This document shows, in pieces, positions 43,230 to 51,782 of a stretch of DNA of 64,000 nucleotides. The translations under genes were made by a program, and so were the position numbers. The first letter of the stretch is position 1; every line of letters starts with the position of its first letter. The DNA comes from Clostridium paridis (GTDB taxonomy: Bacteria > Bacillota > Clostridia > Clostridiales > Clostridiaceae): positions 62,001-126,000 of the forward strand of contig NZ_JAESWA010000019.1 of assembly GCF_016765615.1 (NCBI RefSeq), given 5' to 3'. The notes under the pieces were generated by a model. That model was not told the DNA's origin. It saw nothing but the letters and a program-made list of their open reading frames with translations, and ran no database searches.

Positions 43230-44807
43230 ATGTTGGGATTTAATAAAAAACAAATGCTAGGACTTATAAACTCTTATTGGCCTAAAAGTCATAAATCCAA
43301 GAGGAATCTTGGGAAGATAAAAGAAGACTGCAACATAATAAGAAGTGTAGAAAAGGAAGAAAATTACATAAATGATCAAAGCTTCGAAGATTTATCAATG
43401 GAGGAAGTATTTAAGACTGTTGATAGAACTAATAGTTCTCCTGGAGAAGCTATGTTAATGTATACTTTAACAAATCCTATCTTTGATATTAAGGAACTTG
43501 AAAAAAGAGATAAAATAGTTGATGAAATAAAAGAGAATAAAAGCTTAAGAGATAAGTTAAATTACTTATTTTTTGATTTAGGTAGAGAAGGGAAAAGAGA
43601 AGTACTCTCCTTTATACTTGATAATAAAAAGGGAAGCAAGCTCAAAAGATTCGTATATATGATAATAGGGAGCCTTATTCCGTTATGTATACTAGGGGCT
43701 ATTTGGATAGATTTAAGATTTATATTTTTGGCTTTGGTTGTTTATCTTGTAAATATAGAGATACATTATCATAGGGAAAATAAATATGAGCTTTGGAATA
43801 TACCTTACTTGGCTAAACTTATAAGTACATTGAAAAAGGTTAAAGAAATAGATGATTATGAATTTAGAGAATTTAGGGATAAAGCCTGTGATATTTATGA
43901 AAGAATAAAGCCTATAAATAAAGAAATGTTCTATATATCAAAAAGTGAGGAGGTAGATTCACTACTAGATTTAATATTTCTATTTTTCTTACTTCAAGAA
44001 AGAGGATATTATAAGTTTATTGAAATATTGCCTAAGTATAGAGAAGATTTATATGAAGCATATAAATTAATAGGAGAAATAGATACTTATTGCTCTATTG
44101 CTGCCTTAAGAGAGGATTTGAGGTATTATTCTAAGCCTGAGTTTAGTAAGAAGAAAGAGATAAAAATTGAAGAAGGATATCATATATTGTTAGAAAATCC
44201 AATTGCTAATTCAATAGAAGTTAATAAAACAGGAGCAATAATAACAGGAAGTAATATGTCAGGAAAATCAACATTCTTAAAGATGGTTTCGTTAAATTGT
44301 CTTTTTGCTCAAACCTTATATACTTGTACCTCAAAAAGATATGAAGGAGACCTTTTCCATATAATAACCTCATTAAATCCTAAGGAAGATATTTTAGAGG
44401 GTAGAAGCTATTATTTGGGTGAGGCTAAGGCAATATTGAATATTCTTCAAGAACAAGAAAAAGGCAAGAATGTTGTTTGTTTTATAGATGAGATATTTAG
44501 AGGCACTAATCCATTAGAGAGAATTAGTGCATCTAGGGCGTTGCTTAATTATTTTCATAAAGCAAAAGTACTATGTCTTATTTCTACTCATGATATAGAA
44601 ATAACTAGATCTTTTGATGATAAATATAATTTCTATCATTTTGAAGATGATGTTAGTAAAGAAAAGGGATTAATTTTTGATTACCATATTAAGAGAGGAA
44701 TAGGAACTAAAAGTAATGCTATTAAGCTTCTTGAATATATAGGTTATCCCGAAGAGATAACAAAAGAAGCAAATGAAACCATAGAAGAATTAAGAAAACT
44801 TATATAA
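43230..44807 (+). CDS. Membrane-anchored MutS-like ATPase
   Basis: 525-aa protein with the MutS core (domain III lever) and C-terminal ATPase but no mismatch-binding N-terminal domain. Walker A is TGSNMSGKSTFLK (about residue 350), Walker B VCFIDEIFRGTNP, and STHDIEI follows. Two hydrophobic helices (about 128-165) suggest membrane attachment, odd for a repair protein. It belongs to a MutS-related family of unknown role, distinct from MutS1 and MutS2. GGAGGAG supports ATG 43230; an apparent upstream extension overlaps the terminator. A strong bidirectional terminator follows. Confidence 0.83.
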   Translation: MLGFNKKQMLGLINSYWPKSHKSKRNLGKIKEDCNIIRSVEKEENYINDQSFEDLSMEEVFKTVDRTNSSPGEAMLMYTLTNPIFDIKELEKRDKIVDEIKENKSLRDKLNYLFFDLGREGKREVLSFILDNKKGSKLKRFVYMIIGSLIPLCILGAIWIDLRFIFLALVVYLVNIEIHYHRENKYELWNIPYLAKLISTLKKVKEIDDYEFREFRDKACDIYERIKPINKEMFYISKSEEVDSLLDLIFLFFLLQERGYYKFIEILPKYREDLYEAYKLIGEIDTYCSIAALREDLRYYSKPEFSKKKEIKIEEGYHILLENPIANSIEVNKTGAIITGSNMSGKSTFLKMVSLNCLFAQTLYTCTSKRYEGDLFHIITSLNPKEDILEGRSYYLGEAKAILNILQEQEKGKNVVCFIDEIFRGTNPLERISASRALLNYFHKAKVLCLISTHDIEITRSFDDKYNFYHFEDDVSKEKGLIFDYHIKRGIGTKSNAIKLLEYIGYPEEITKEANETIEELRKLI

Positions 44808-44813
44808 ATATAA

Positions 44814-44845
44814 AAAAATCGCACTAAGTTTTTAGTGCGATTTTT
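44814..44845. terminator. Bidirectional terminator
   Basis: Perfect 14-bp stem AAAAATCGCACTAA/TTAGTGCGATTTTT with loop GTTT, between the convergent MutS-like and nitroreductase genes. Confidence 0.94.
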
Positions 44846-44850
44846 ATTCT

Positions 44851-45378
44851 TTATTTTATTATGTTAACAGTTCCTTCTTTTCTTGGAGTATTTGCAGGTG
44901 CAACCTTATAACCAAAAACTCCTGAACCTATTATAGAATATCCTTCAGGTAAATTAAGTTCTTTTATTAATTCTTTACCTTCCTCAGTAGAATATAAAGC
45001 TTTTACTGCATGTATCCAACAAGAACCTATTTCTAGAGATTCTGCAGCTAAGAACATATTGCCTAAGGCAAGGGCCCCATCTATTTCTGGAGCAATAGCT
45101 TTAGCATCACTAGAAACAATTATTAGTGTAGGAGCATTATAAAAAAGATTTAAATCTTTGTTGTTATCTCTTTGCATGGCTTTTTTGCAGAAATCATTTA
45201 ATTTTTCTATAAGTTCTTTATTTTGAATTACAGTAAAATTCCAAGGTTTTTGGTTCATTGCACTAGGAGCAAGGTTTCCAGCTCTTAATATCTCATTTAA
45301 TTCCTCGTCTTTAATTTGTTCTGGCTTATAAGCGCGTATGCTTCTTCTTGCTTCAATTGCTTTTAAAACTTCATTCAT
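44851..45378 (-). CDS. Nitroreductase-family FMN oxidoreductase
   Basis: 175-aa flavoprotein of the nitroreductase superfamily. The N-terminal FMN phosphate-binding motif is RRSIRAYKPEQI, then LAPSAMNQKPWNFTVI; later ALALGNMFLAAESLEIGSCWIHAV and GYSIIGSGVFGY. It would reduce nitro compounds, quinones or flavins with NAD(P)H; the physiological substrate is not predictable. Short relative to classical NfsB but typical for the clostridial subgroup. GGAGG lies before ATG on the minus strand. Confidence 0.9.
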   Translation of the reverse strand: MNEVLKAIEARRSIRAYKPEQIKDEELNEILRAGNLAPSAMNQKPWNFTVIQNKELIEKLNDFCKKAMQRDNNKDLNLFYNAPTLIIVSSDAKAIAPEIDGALALGNMFLAAESLEIGSCWIHAVKALYSTEEGKELIKELNLPEGYSIIGSGVFGYKVAPANTPRKEGTVNIIK

Positions 45379-45509
45379 TTTAGTACCTCCGATATTGTTT
45401 ATAATTTTACATTTAATATTTATTATATAGCAAAATTAATATATTGGAAGTATGCACTTATTAGTTAGTTAGTATACAAAAGGAAAGCATAGAAATTTAA
45501 ATCTATATA

Positions 45510-46571
45510 TTATAGAAATTTAACGCATACTGGAGTAGGAATTGAGATCTCTTGCTCAAGTTTAGTCAATAATCCGGTTACCTTATCTATAGAAAATAAA
45601 GTTAAGTTATCAGTATCTTGATTAGCAGCAACTATAAATTTACCTGTAGGGTCTAAATCAAAGTCTCTTGGACCTTTTCCTCCAACAGGTGTAATAGCCT
45701 TTAATTCAACTTCTCCAGAATTAGAATCTACTGAAAATACTGCGATAGAATCGTGACCTCTATTTGAAGTATAAAGGAATTTACCATCAGGTGATAAATG
45801 GATAGCTGCAGCTATACTTTCACCATCAAAGTTTTCTGGTAGAGCAGAAATCTGTTGCTTTATTTTATAAGAATTATCGTCATCAGATTTTTCTAATACA
45901 AATACTTCTGATGAAAGTTCTGATAATAAGTATGCAAAATTCATAGATGGATGGAAAGTCAAATGTCTAGGACCTGAACCAGCTGGTAAAGTAATAGTAG
46001 TATCTGAATCGTAAACTAATGAGCCATTATCAACTGAATAGCTTACTACTTTATCAATACCTAAGTCTACTGCAAAAAGATTCTTTTCATCAGGAGTTAA
46101 TTCAACAAAATGAACATGAGCTTTTTCTTGTCTATCTTTATTTGGGCCTGATCCTTCATGAATTTTTACTGAAATTGGGTTGCTAAGAACTCCACCTTCA
46201 TTAACAGAGTAGGATCTAACTTCACCTGTATGATAATTAGCTGAAAATAAGTAATCCTTATCATTGTTCATGCTAACATGACAAGCAGAAGCTCCAGGAG
46301 ATACCTGACTATTTATAAAAGTTAATTCTCCAGTTTCTGTATTTATAGAAAAGCTAGCTACGCCGCCATTAGCCCCTTCTTTTGCTACAGCAAAAAGTCT
46401 ATTATTTTTATTATCCAAAGTGACGTATGTAGGGTTGTCTAATTCCCCAGCAACTTTTAAATCTTCTAATTTACCATTTGAATTATCTAGAGTAAGTGTA
46501 TATATACCCTTACTACCAGTCTTTGTATATGTGCCAATATAAATTCTCACTTTATCTTCATGTTTTACCAT
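45510..46571 (-). CDS. pgl: Lactonase family protein (6-phosphogluconolactonase-like)
   Basis: 353-aa seven-bladed beta-propeller lactonase. Motifs YIGTYTKTGSKGIYTLTLD, NPTYVTLDNKNNRLFAV, KAHVHFVELTPDEKNLFAVDLG, GPRHLTFHPS and TSNRGHDSIAVFSVD match the YbhE/Pgl (lactonase, PF10282) family. YbhE hydrolyses 6-phosphogluconolactone, but several relatives act on other lactones. Divergent from the FNR-like gene with an 88-bp gap. GGAGG precedes the ATG. Confidence 0.85.
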   Translation of the reverse strand: MVKHEDKVRIYIGTYTKTGSKGIYTLTLDNSNGKLEDLKVAGELDNPTYVTLDNKNNRLFAVAKEGANGGVASFSINTETGELTFINSQVSPGASACHVSMNNDKDYLFSANYHTGEVRSYSVNEGGVLSNPISVKIHEGSGPNKDRQEKAHVHFVELTPDEKNLFAVDLGIDKVVSYSVDNGSLVYDSDTTITLPAGSGPRHLTFHPSMNFAYLLSELSSEVFVLEKSDDDNSYKIKQQISALPENFDGESIAAAIHLSPDGKFLYTSNRGHDSIAVFSVDSNSGEVELKAITPVGGKGPRDFDLDPTGKFIVAANQDTDNLTLFSIDKVTGLLTKLEQEISIPTPVCVKFL

Positions 46572-46659
46572 AGTAATAGCCTCCTATTAATTATATAATG
46601 TAAGTATATTATATCATATTGATTTTACATAGTAACTTTATTTAAACAGGGGTGAACAT

Positions 46660-47373
46660 ATGAAAGTTTGTAATTGTGGAAATTGTAATCATAGCGATTT
46701 GTGTGTAAAGAAGGTTCCGATATTTTCGTTTTTATCAGAGGCTGAATTAAAAGAAATAAAAGATATGACAGGACATAAAGAATATAAAAATGGTGAAATA
46801 CTATGTCAGGAAGGGGAACGTTCGGAGACATTATTTATTATAAATGAAGGAAAAGTTAAACTTTCCAGAATAACTAAAGATGGAAAAGAACAGATTATAA
46901 GAATTCTTTCAGAAGGGGAGTTCTTTGGAGAACTTAATCTGTTTACGGATGAAAATATATATAAGTTTTCTGTAATAGCTATTAGCAAAGTTAAGATATG
47001 TACGTTGACTAAAGAAGATATGGATAAGATATTAGAAAAAAATTCAGCTATTGCATTTAAGATATTAAAGGAAGTTACTAAAAAACTTTCAGAAACAGAG
47101 GAACTAGCACAAAACTTGGCAACGAATGATGCAGAAATAAGAATAGCTCACATGCTTTTAGAATTTTTAGATAAGTATGGAGAGGAAAAGGATGGAGTAA
47201 GTCAAATAAAGCTTCCTATAAATAGAGAAGAAATGGCTAATTACACAGGATTAACAAGGGAAACTATAAGCAGAAAACTATCTAAGTTAGAAGACCTTGG
47301 GATAATCGAACTTAAAGGAAATAAGATTATAGTTGTAAAGGATAGAGAAGCATTAGTTGAATATGTTGAATAA
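46660..47373 (+). CDS. FNR-type Crp-family regulator with [4Fe-4S] cysteine set
   Basis: 237-aa regulator. N-terminal C6-x2-C9-x5-C15, plus C114 in KICTLTKED, matches the four [4Fe-4S] ligands of E. coli FNR in spacing and place; C4 is extra. A cNMP-fold core follows, then a dimer helix and winged helix whose recognition helix reads TGLTRETISRKLSKLE. The E-x2-SR triad is that of FNR, which reads TTGAT half-sites. It should sense oxygen or nitric oxide. AACAGGGGTG precedes ATG. A strong terminator and an FNR box before ric lie just downstream. Confidence 0.9.
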   Translation: MKVCNCGNCNHSDLCVKKVPIFSFLSEAELKEIKDMTGHKEYKNGEILCQEGERSETLFIINEGKVKLSRITKDGKEQIIRILSEGEFFGELNLFTDENIYKFSVIAISKVKICTLTKEDMDKILEKNSAIAFKILKEVTKKLSETEELAQNLATNDAEIRIAHMLLEFLDKYGEEKDGVSQIKLPINREEMANYTGLTRETISRKLSKLEDLGIIELKGNKIIVVKDREALVEYVE

Positions 47374-47380
47374 ATGATAA

Positions 47381-47433
47381 GATAAAAAATCAATTTCAGA
47401 TCATAGTATGAAATTGATTTTTTATCTTTTTTT
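47381..47433 (+). terminator. Terminator after FNR-type regulator
   Basis: Perfect 18-bp stem (47381-47398 with 47409-47426, 10-base loop) and a T-rich tail. Confidence 0.93.
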
Positions 47434-47438
47434 ATTTG

Positions 47439-47479
47439 TGATTTAAATCATATTTTAAAATTCAAAATTGGATTAATAT
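47439..47479 (+). promoter_or_regulatory. FNR box and -10 of ric promoter
   Basis: TGAT-TTAA-ATCA (47439-47450) fits the FNR consensus TTGAT-N4-ATCAA except the outermost bases. TAATAT (47474-47479) predicts a start near 47486, putting the box centre at about -41.5, the class II activation position. Confidence 0.65.
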
Positions 47480-47517
47480 TAACTCATAAAGAGAAGAAAT
47501 TCAGGAGGTTATTATTT

Positions 47518-48216
47518 ATGAGTAGAGTTATAAATGAGAATTTAAAGCTAGGAGAAGTAGTTTCAATTTTCCCGGACTCGACAAAAATATTTAATGATAT
47601 AAAGATAGATTATTGTTGTGGAGGACATGATAGCTTAGGAGCAGCTTTAAGAGAAAAGGCATTAAATGTTGATGTTTTTGTTGATAAGTTAAATGAAGAA
47701 TATGAGAAATTCAAAAATTCAAATAGTGAATATATCGACTGGAGAGAAGTTGATTCAATTAAACTAATTGAAAATGTAATTAATACACACCATGCGTACA
47801 CTTTTAGAAGTATTAAAGAGATAGATGAACTTTTACTAAAAATACTTAAGGTTCATTTTGAACATCATAGTGAAGAGCTACTTAAGGTTCATAGGTTATT
47901 TGGAAGCCTTAAAGTTGAGTTAGAGGAACACTTAATAAAAGAAGAGAAGAACCTATTCCCATTAATGGAGAGATATTTTATTACCAAAGATGAAAATCTA
48001 AGAGTCGAAGTTAAGAAATATATAGAAGAGACTGAAGCAGAGCATGATGGGGCAGGAGATATCTTAAAGGAACTAGAAGAGATTACTAGAGACTTTAAAG
48101 CACCAGAAGGAGCATGTACAACTTTTAAACTTGTATATAATAAGTTGCATGACTTAGAAAAAGATTTATTTATCCATATTTATAAAGAAAACAGTATATT
48201 GTTTCAAAGGGTATAG
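47518..48216 (+). CDS. ric: Iron-sulfur cluster repair di-iron protein (RIC/ScdA/YtfE)
   Basis: 232-aa di-iron protein that repairs Fe-S clusters damaged by nitric oxide or peroxide. The N-terminal ScdA/DUF542 domain has the key motif KIDYCCGGHDSLGAA (about 29-43). The C-terminal hemerythrin-like domain supplies His/Glu ligands: NTHHAYTF, EHLIKEEKNLFP, EAEHDGAGD and HIYKENSILF. AGGAGG precedes ATG. Upstream is a well-placed FNR box; the adjacent FNR-type gene is the obvious regulator. A second hemerythrin gene follows in the same operon. Confidence 0.94.
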   Translation: MSRVINENLKLGEVVSIFPDSTKIFNDIKIDYCCGGHDSLGAALREKALNVDVFVDKLNEEYEKFKNSNSEYIDWREVDSIKLIENVINTHHAYTFRSIKEIDELLLKILKVHFEHHSEELLKVHRLFGSLKVELEEHLIKEEKNLFPLMERYFITKDENLRVEVKKYIEETEAEHDGAGDILKELEEITRDFKAPEGACTTFKLVYNKLHDLEKDLFIHIYKENSILFQRV

Positions 48217-48230
48217 TGGAGGAGAATAAG

Positions 48231-48986
48231 ATGAACAAGGAAAGAATAGAGAATTTATCAATAATATTAAAGAAGTTAAATCAAGAAGGTGCAACCGAGG
48301 AAGTTAGACAAGAGGCTTTAAGTATAGTTAAAGAAATAAGTCCAGTTGAATTATCTATAGCAGAACAAAATCTTATAGAAGAAGGAATGAATCCTCAAGA
48401 ATTAAGAGGCTTGTGTGAAGTTCATATGGAAGTTCTTAAGGATGAATTGGATAAAATTAAGACAAGCATTACTGAGGGACACGTTTTAAATACTATGATA
48501 GAAGAACATGAGGAAATATTAAAGCTCTTAAAGAAACTAGAGGTATTAAACAATAAAATTCAAAAGATGAATAATTATGATGAAGAAGGTAATATAGCTA
48601 GAGAGCTAGTTGAATTAGCTGATAATATATTAGATGCAGAGAATCACCATCAAAGAGAGGAACAAGTACTTTTCCCTGAGATGGAAGTTTTAGGAATAAC
48701 TGGTCCTACAAGAATTATGAAAATGGAACATGAGGATTTAAGAGAGAAAAAGAGAAGAATAAAATCTCTTGGAGAGAATGCTAAATATGTGAACTTTGAA
48801 GCATTTAAGTCAGATTTAGATGAAACAGCAAAATATCTTATATTTAATCTAAGAGATCATATATTTAAAGAAAATTATATACTATATCCTTCAGCACTTG
48901 AAACTATTAAAGAGAATAGCAAGTGGGAGGAAATGAAAGATAGATGCGATAAAATAGGATATTGCGGATTTACACCTAGTCATTAA
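48231..48986 (+). CDS. DUF438/hemerythrin-domain protein
   Basis: 251-aa protein. The N-terminal DUF438 part has SPVELSIAEQNLIEEGMNPQELRGLCEVHMEVL. The hemerythrin-like part has metal-ligand motifs MIEEHEEIL, NHHQREEQVLFPEME, KMEHEDLREK and LRDHIFKENYILYP, and the tail ends GYCGFTPSH. Many DUF438 proteins add a PAS domain; none is present here. Likely binds a di-iron centre and responds to oxygen or nitric oxide, as inferred from the neighbouring ric and FNR-type genes. GGAGGAG lies before ATG 48231, 14 bases after ric. Confidence 0.88.
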   Translation: MNKERIENLSIILKKLNQEGATEEVRQEALSIVKEISPVELSIAEQNLIEEGMNPQELRGLCEVHMEVLKDELDKIKTSITEGHVLNTMIEEHEEILKLLKKLEVLNNKIQKMNNYDEEGNIARELVELADNILDAENHHQREEQVLFPEMEVLGITGPTRIMKMEHEDLREKKRRIKSLGENAKYVNFEAFKSDLDETAKYLIFNLRDHIFKENYILYPSALETIKENSKWEEMKDRCDKIGYCGFTPSH

Positions 48987-49001
48987 TTAATTGACAAGCG
49001 G

Positions 49002-49030
49002 TTGACGTTAATATATGCTTTTAGTATAAA
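49002..49030 (+). promoter_or_regulatory. Promoter of rib operon
   Basis: TTGACG (49002-49007), 17-bp spacer, TATAAA (49025-49030), predicted start about 49037 at the riboswitch edge. A second possible promoter, TTGACA (48991-48996), 17 bp, TATGCT, overlaps it upstream. Confidence 0.72.
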
Positions 49031-49039
49031 ATTATATAT

Positions 49040-49150
49040 AAGTCTTCAGGGCAGGGTGTAATTCCCTACCGGCGGTAAAGCCCGCGAGCTATTTTAGCAG
49101 ATTCGGTGAGATTCCGAGGCCGACAGTAAAGTCTGGATGAAAGAAGATTA
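49040..49150 (+). promoter_or_regulatory. FMN riboswitch (RFN element)
   Basis: Conserved RFN core in order: CTTCAGGGCAGGGTGTAATTC, CCTACCGGCGGTAAAGCCCG, GATTCGGTGAGATTCCG, GGCCGACAGTAAAGTCTGG, then GAAAGAAG closing the basal stem. Located before ribD; FMN binding should stop transcription. Confidence 0.96.
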
Positions 49151-49207
49151 TTAAGAGTATAGTTTAATCTATTTATTAGGTTAGCTATATACTTTGATTG
49201 AATGCAT

Positions 49208-49239
49208 AGCTCTGGAATTTTATAATTTCAGAGCTTTTT
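49208..49239 (+). terminator. First terminator downstream of FMN riboswitch
   Basis: Stem AGCTCTGGAATT/AATTTCAGAGCT (one wobble) then TTTTT. Confidence 0.88.
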
Positions 49240-49304
49240 GTTTATCTTTTGTGGAAAAAAACTATAGTTTTTTATTCATTGTAGATAATATTTGATTTTA
49301 ATGC

Positions 49305-49332
49305 CCTGAGTTTTAATAACTCAGGTTTTTTT
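49305..49332 (+). terminator. Second terminator in rib leader
   Basis: Stem CCTGAGTT/AACTCAGG with a 5-base loop, then a T run. It lies about 52 bases before the ribD start, so the leader has two terminators in series. Confidence 0.82.
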
Positions 49333-49384
49333 ATTTGAAAAAGGAAAAAATAATATTGAAATTATTTTAAAGGGAGGGGATTTA

Positions 49385-50482
49385 GTGGATGTATTTTACA
49401 TGAAAAAAGCATTGGAGTTAGCTAGAAAAGGAGCAGGAAAAGTTAATCCTAATCCTATGGTAGGCGCAGTAATTGTAAAAGATGATGAAATAATCGGGGA
49501 GGGATTTCATGAATTTTATGGAGGACCTCATGCAGAGGTAAATGCATTATCAAGTGCTGTAGAGAGTGTGGAAGGTTCCACAGTTTATGTGACATTAGAG
49601 CCTTGTCATCATTATGGTAAAACTCCACCATGTGTTGATGCATTAATAAGAAATAAAGTTGCTAGAGTTGTTATAGGACAAAAAGATCCAAATCCATTAG
49701 TAGCGGGGAAGAGTATCAGTAAGTTATTAGAGCATGGGATAGAAGTTGAAGTAGGAATACTAGAGGAAGAATGCAAAAAACTAAATGAGGTATTTAATAA
49801 GTTCATCGTAACAAAAGAACCATTTATAGTATTAAAATCAGCCATAAGTTTAGATGGCAAGATAGCAACACATACAGGTGAGTCAAAATGGATTACAGGA
49901 AAAGAGGCTAGGGAAGAAGTTCAAGAACTTAGAAACTCATTATCAGGAATAATGGTTGGAGTAGACACTGTAATAATGGATAATCCTCTTTTAACTTGTA
50001 GAATACCCAATGGAAGAAACCCCAAAAGAATTATAGTTGATAGCAATCTGAGGATTCCACTAGATTCAAAAGTTTTAGAGGTAAACGAAGATTCACATTG
50101 TATTATAGCTACAACTCAAAAAGCTCCAAAAGAAAAGGTTGATATTCTAAGAAATAGTGGGGTTGAAGTTATTATCTTACCAGAGAATGATGGAAAGGTA
50201 AGCCTTAAAAATCTAGTTGTGGAACTTGGAAGAAAAAATATAGACGGAATTTTATTAGAGGGTGGAGGCACTTTAAATTACTCAGCATTAAAAGAGGGCA
50301 TAATTGATAAAGTTCAATATTATATTTCACCTAAAATAATTGGAGGAAAGGATGCCAAAACTTCAGTAGAAGGAGACGGTGTTAATAGAATAGAGGAATG
50401 TTTTAGATTAAATGAGGTTACAACCAAAGTTATTGGAGAAGATATTCTAGTAGAAGGTTATATAAAGGAAGGTGGTTATTGA
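49385..50482 (+). CDS. ribD: Riboflavin-specific deaminase/reductase RibD
   Basis: 365-aa bifunctional enzyme for steps two and three of riboflavin synthesis. The N-terminal deaminase has zinc motifs HAEVNALSSA and EPCHHYGKTPPC (about 50-84). The C-terminal reductase shows LKSAISLDGKIATHTGESKWITG and LLEGGGTLNYS. GTG 49385 follows GGGAGGGG and yields the usual MDxFYMKKALELA start. First gene of the rib operon; FMN riboswitch-controlled. Confidence 0.96.
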   Translation: MDVFYMKKALELARKGAGKVNPNPMVGAVIVKDDEIIGEGFHEFYGGPHAEVNALSSAVESVEGSTVYVTLEPCHHYGKTPPCVDALIRNKVARVVIGQKDPNPLVAGKSISKLLEHGIEVEVGILEEECKKLNEVFNKFIVTKEPFIVLKSAISLDGKIATHTGESKWITGKEAREEVQELRNSLSGIMVGVDTVIMDNPLLTCRIPNGRNPKRIIVDSNLRIPLDSKVLEVNEDSHCIIATTQKAPKEKVDILRNSGVEVIILPENDGKVSLKNLVVELGRKNIDGILLEGGGTLNYSALKEGIIDKVQYYISPKIIGGKDAKTSVEGDGVNRIEECFRLNEVTTKVIGEDILVEGYIKEGGY

Positions 50483-50484
50483 CT

Positions 50485-51138
50485 TTGTTTACAGGGATCA
50501 TAGAGGAAATAGGATTTGTAGAATCTATTCAAAAATCTGGTGATGGAGCAAGAATAAAAATTAGGGCTAAAAAAGTACTTGAGGATAGTAACATAGGGGA
50601 TAGTATTAGTACAAATGGAGTTTGTTTAACAGTTACTGATTTTTGGAGTGATGGATATTACTCTGATGTTATGGCAGAAACCATGAGGAGAAGTAATCTT
50701 GGCGAATGTAAAACTGGAGCAAAGGTGAATCTTGAAAGAGCGTTAAAGGCAAGTGATAGGTTAGGAGGACATATTGTTAGTGGACACATTGATGGAGTTG
50801 GAATTATTACATCAAATGAGAAAGAGTCAAATGCTGTATGGGTAACCATAAAGGCACCTAAGGAAGTTCTTAAATATATTGTTGAAAAAGGTTCGATAGC
50901 AATAGATGGAATAAGTTTAACAGTTGCTTATGTTGATAGCGAAGTATTTAAGGTTTCTATAATACCTCATACAGGAGAGGAAACAACACTTCTTAATAAG
51001 AAAAAAGGACATTATGTAAACTTAGAATGCGATGTAATAGGAAAATATGTTGAGAAGCTTTTAGGATTAAATAAAGGAAAAGAAGAAAAGAAAAAGAGCT
51101 CTATATCAATGGAGTTTTTGATGGAAAATGGATTTTAG
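50485..51138 (+). CDS. ribE: Riboflavin synthase alpha subunit
   Basis: 217-aa enzyme made of two lumazine-synthase-like barrel repeats; it dismutates two 6,7-dimethyl-8-ribityllumazine molecules to riboflavin. Start [10 protein letters not shown] and [13 protein letters not shown] belong to repeat 1, [13 protein letters not shown] to repeat 2. I chose TTG 50485, two bases after the ribD stop, because GGAAGGTGG is 9 bases away and homologs start there; TTG 50479 would be too close. A Lys-rich tail follows the second barrel. Confidence 0.94.
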   Translation: MFTGIIEEIGFVESIQKSGDGARIKIRAKKVLEDSNIGDSISTNGVCLTVTDFWSDGYYSDVMAETMRRSNLGECKTGAKVNLERALKASDRLGGHIVSGHIDGVGIITSNEKESNAVWVTIKAPKEVLKYIVEKGSIAIDGISLTVAYVDSEVFKVSIIPHTGEETTLLNKKKGHYVNLECDVIGKYVEKLLGLNKGKEEKKKSSISMEFLMENGF

Positions 51139-51155
51139 GAAATTGGAGGGGTAAA

Positions 51156-51770
51156 ATGTTTAAGTTTAATACTGTAGAAGAAGCAATAGAAGATATTAAA
51201 GCAGGAAAAATTATAGTAGTAATTGATAATGAAGATAGGGAAAATGAAGGAGATCTCTTGATGGCAGCAGAAAAAGCTAAGCCAGAAGATATTAATTTCA
51301 TGGCTACATATGGAAGAGGACTTATTTGTACACCATTAGAAGAAAGATTGACTAATAAGTTAGATATTAATGCAATGGTTGAGAATAATACTGATAATCA
51401 TGGAACGGCATTTACGGTTTCTGTAGACCATATTAATACAACTACTGGTATATCAGCATTTGAAAGGGCAGAAACAATAGTTAAACTACTTGATGAATCA
51501 TCTAAACCAGAGGATTTTAGAAGACCAGGGCATGTATTTCCCTTAGTTGCTAAAAAAGGAGGAGTTTTAGAGAGACCTGGACATACAGAAGCAGCTGTAG
51601 ACTTACCAAGGTTAGCTGGGTTAAAACCAGCAGGTGTAATTTGTGAAATTATGAATGATGATGGAACAATGGCAAGAACAGGAGACTTAATGAAATATGT
51701 TGAAAAACATGGACTTAAGATAATTACAATTGAAGCGCTAATAGCGTATAGAAAACAAAACAATTTATAG
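51156..51770 (+). CDS. ribB: 3,4-dihydroxy-2-butanone 4-phosphate synthase, stand-alone
   Basis: 204-aa enzyme that makes the four-carbon unit of riboflavin from ribulose 5-phosphate. Conserved magnesium/substrate residues are in [32 protein letters not shown] and RRPGHVFPL...[11 protein letters not shown]. In most Firmicutes this domain is fused to GTP cyclohydrolase II (RibBA, about 400 aa). Here it stops cleanly after [12 protein letters not shown], and no ribA follows. GGAGGGG precedes ATG; ribH starts 12 bases downstream. Confidence 0.95.
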   Translation: MFKFNTVEEAIEDIKAGKIIVVIDNEDRENEGDLLMAAEKAKPEDINFMATYGRGLICTPLEERLTNKLDINAMVENNTDNHGTAFTVSVDHINTTTGISAFERAETIVKLLDESSKPEDFRRPGHVFPLVAKKGGVLERPGHTEAAVDLPRLAGLKPAGVICEIMNDDGTMARTGDLMKYVEKHGLKIITIEALIAYRKQNNL

Positions 51771-51782
51771 GAGGATATAATT

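Noticed and set aside
45459-45476. TTAGTTAGTTAGT tandem repeat
   Set aside because: Only about three copies of a 4-base unit in AT-rich DNA; no sign of a functional repeat.
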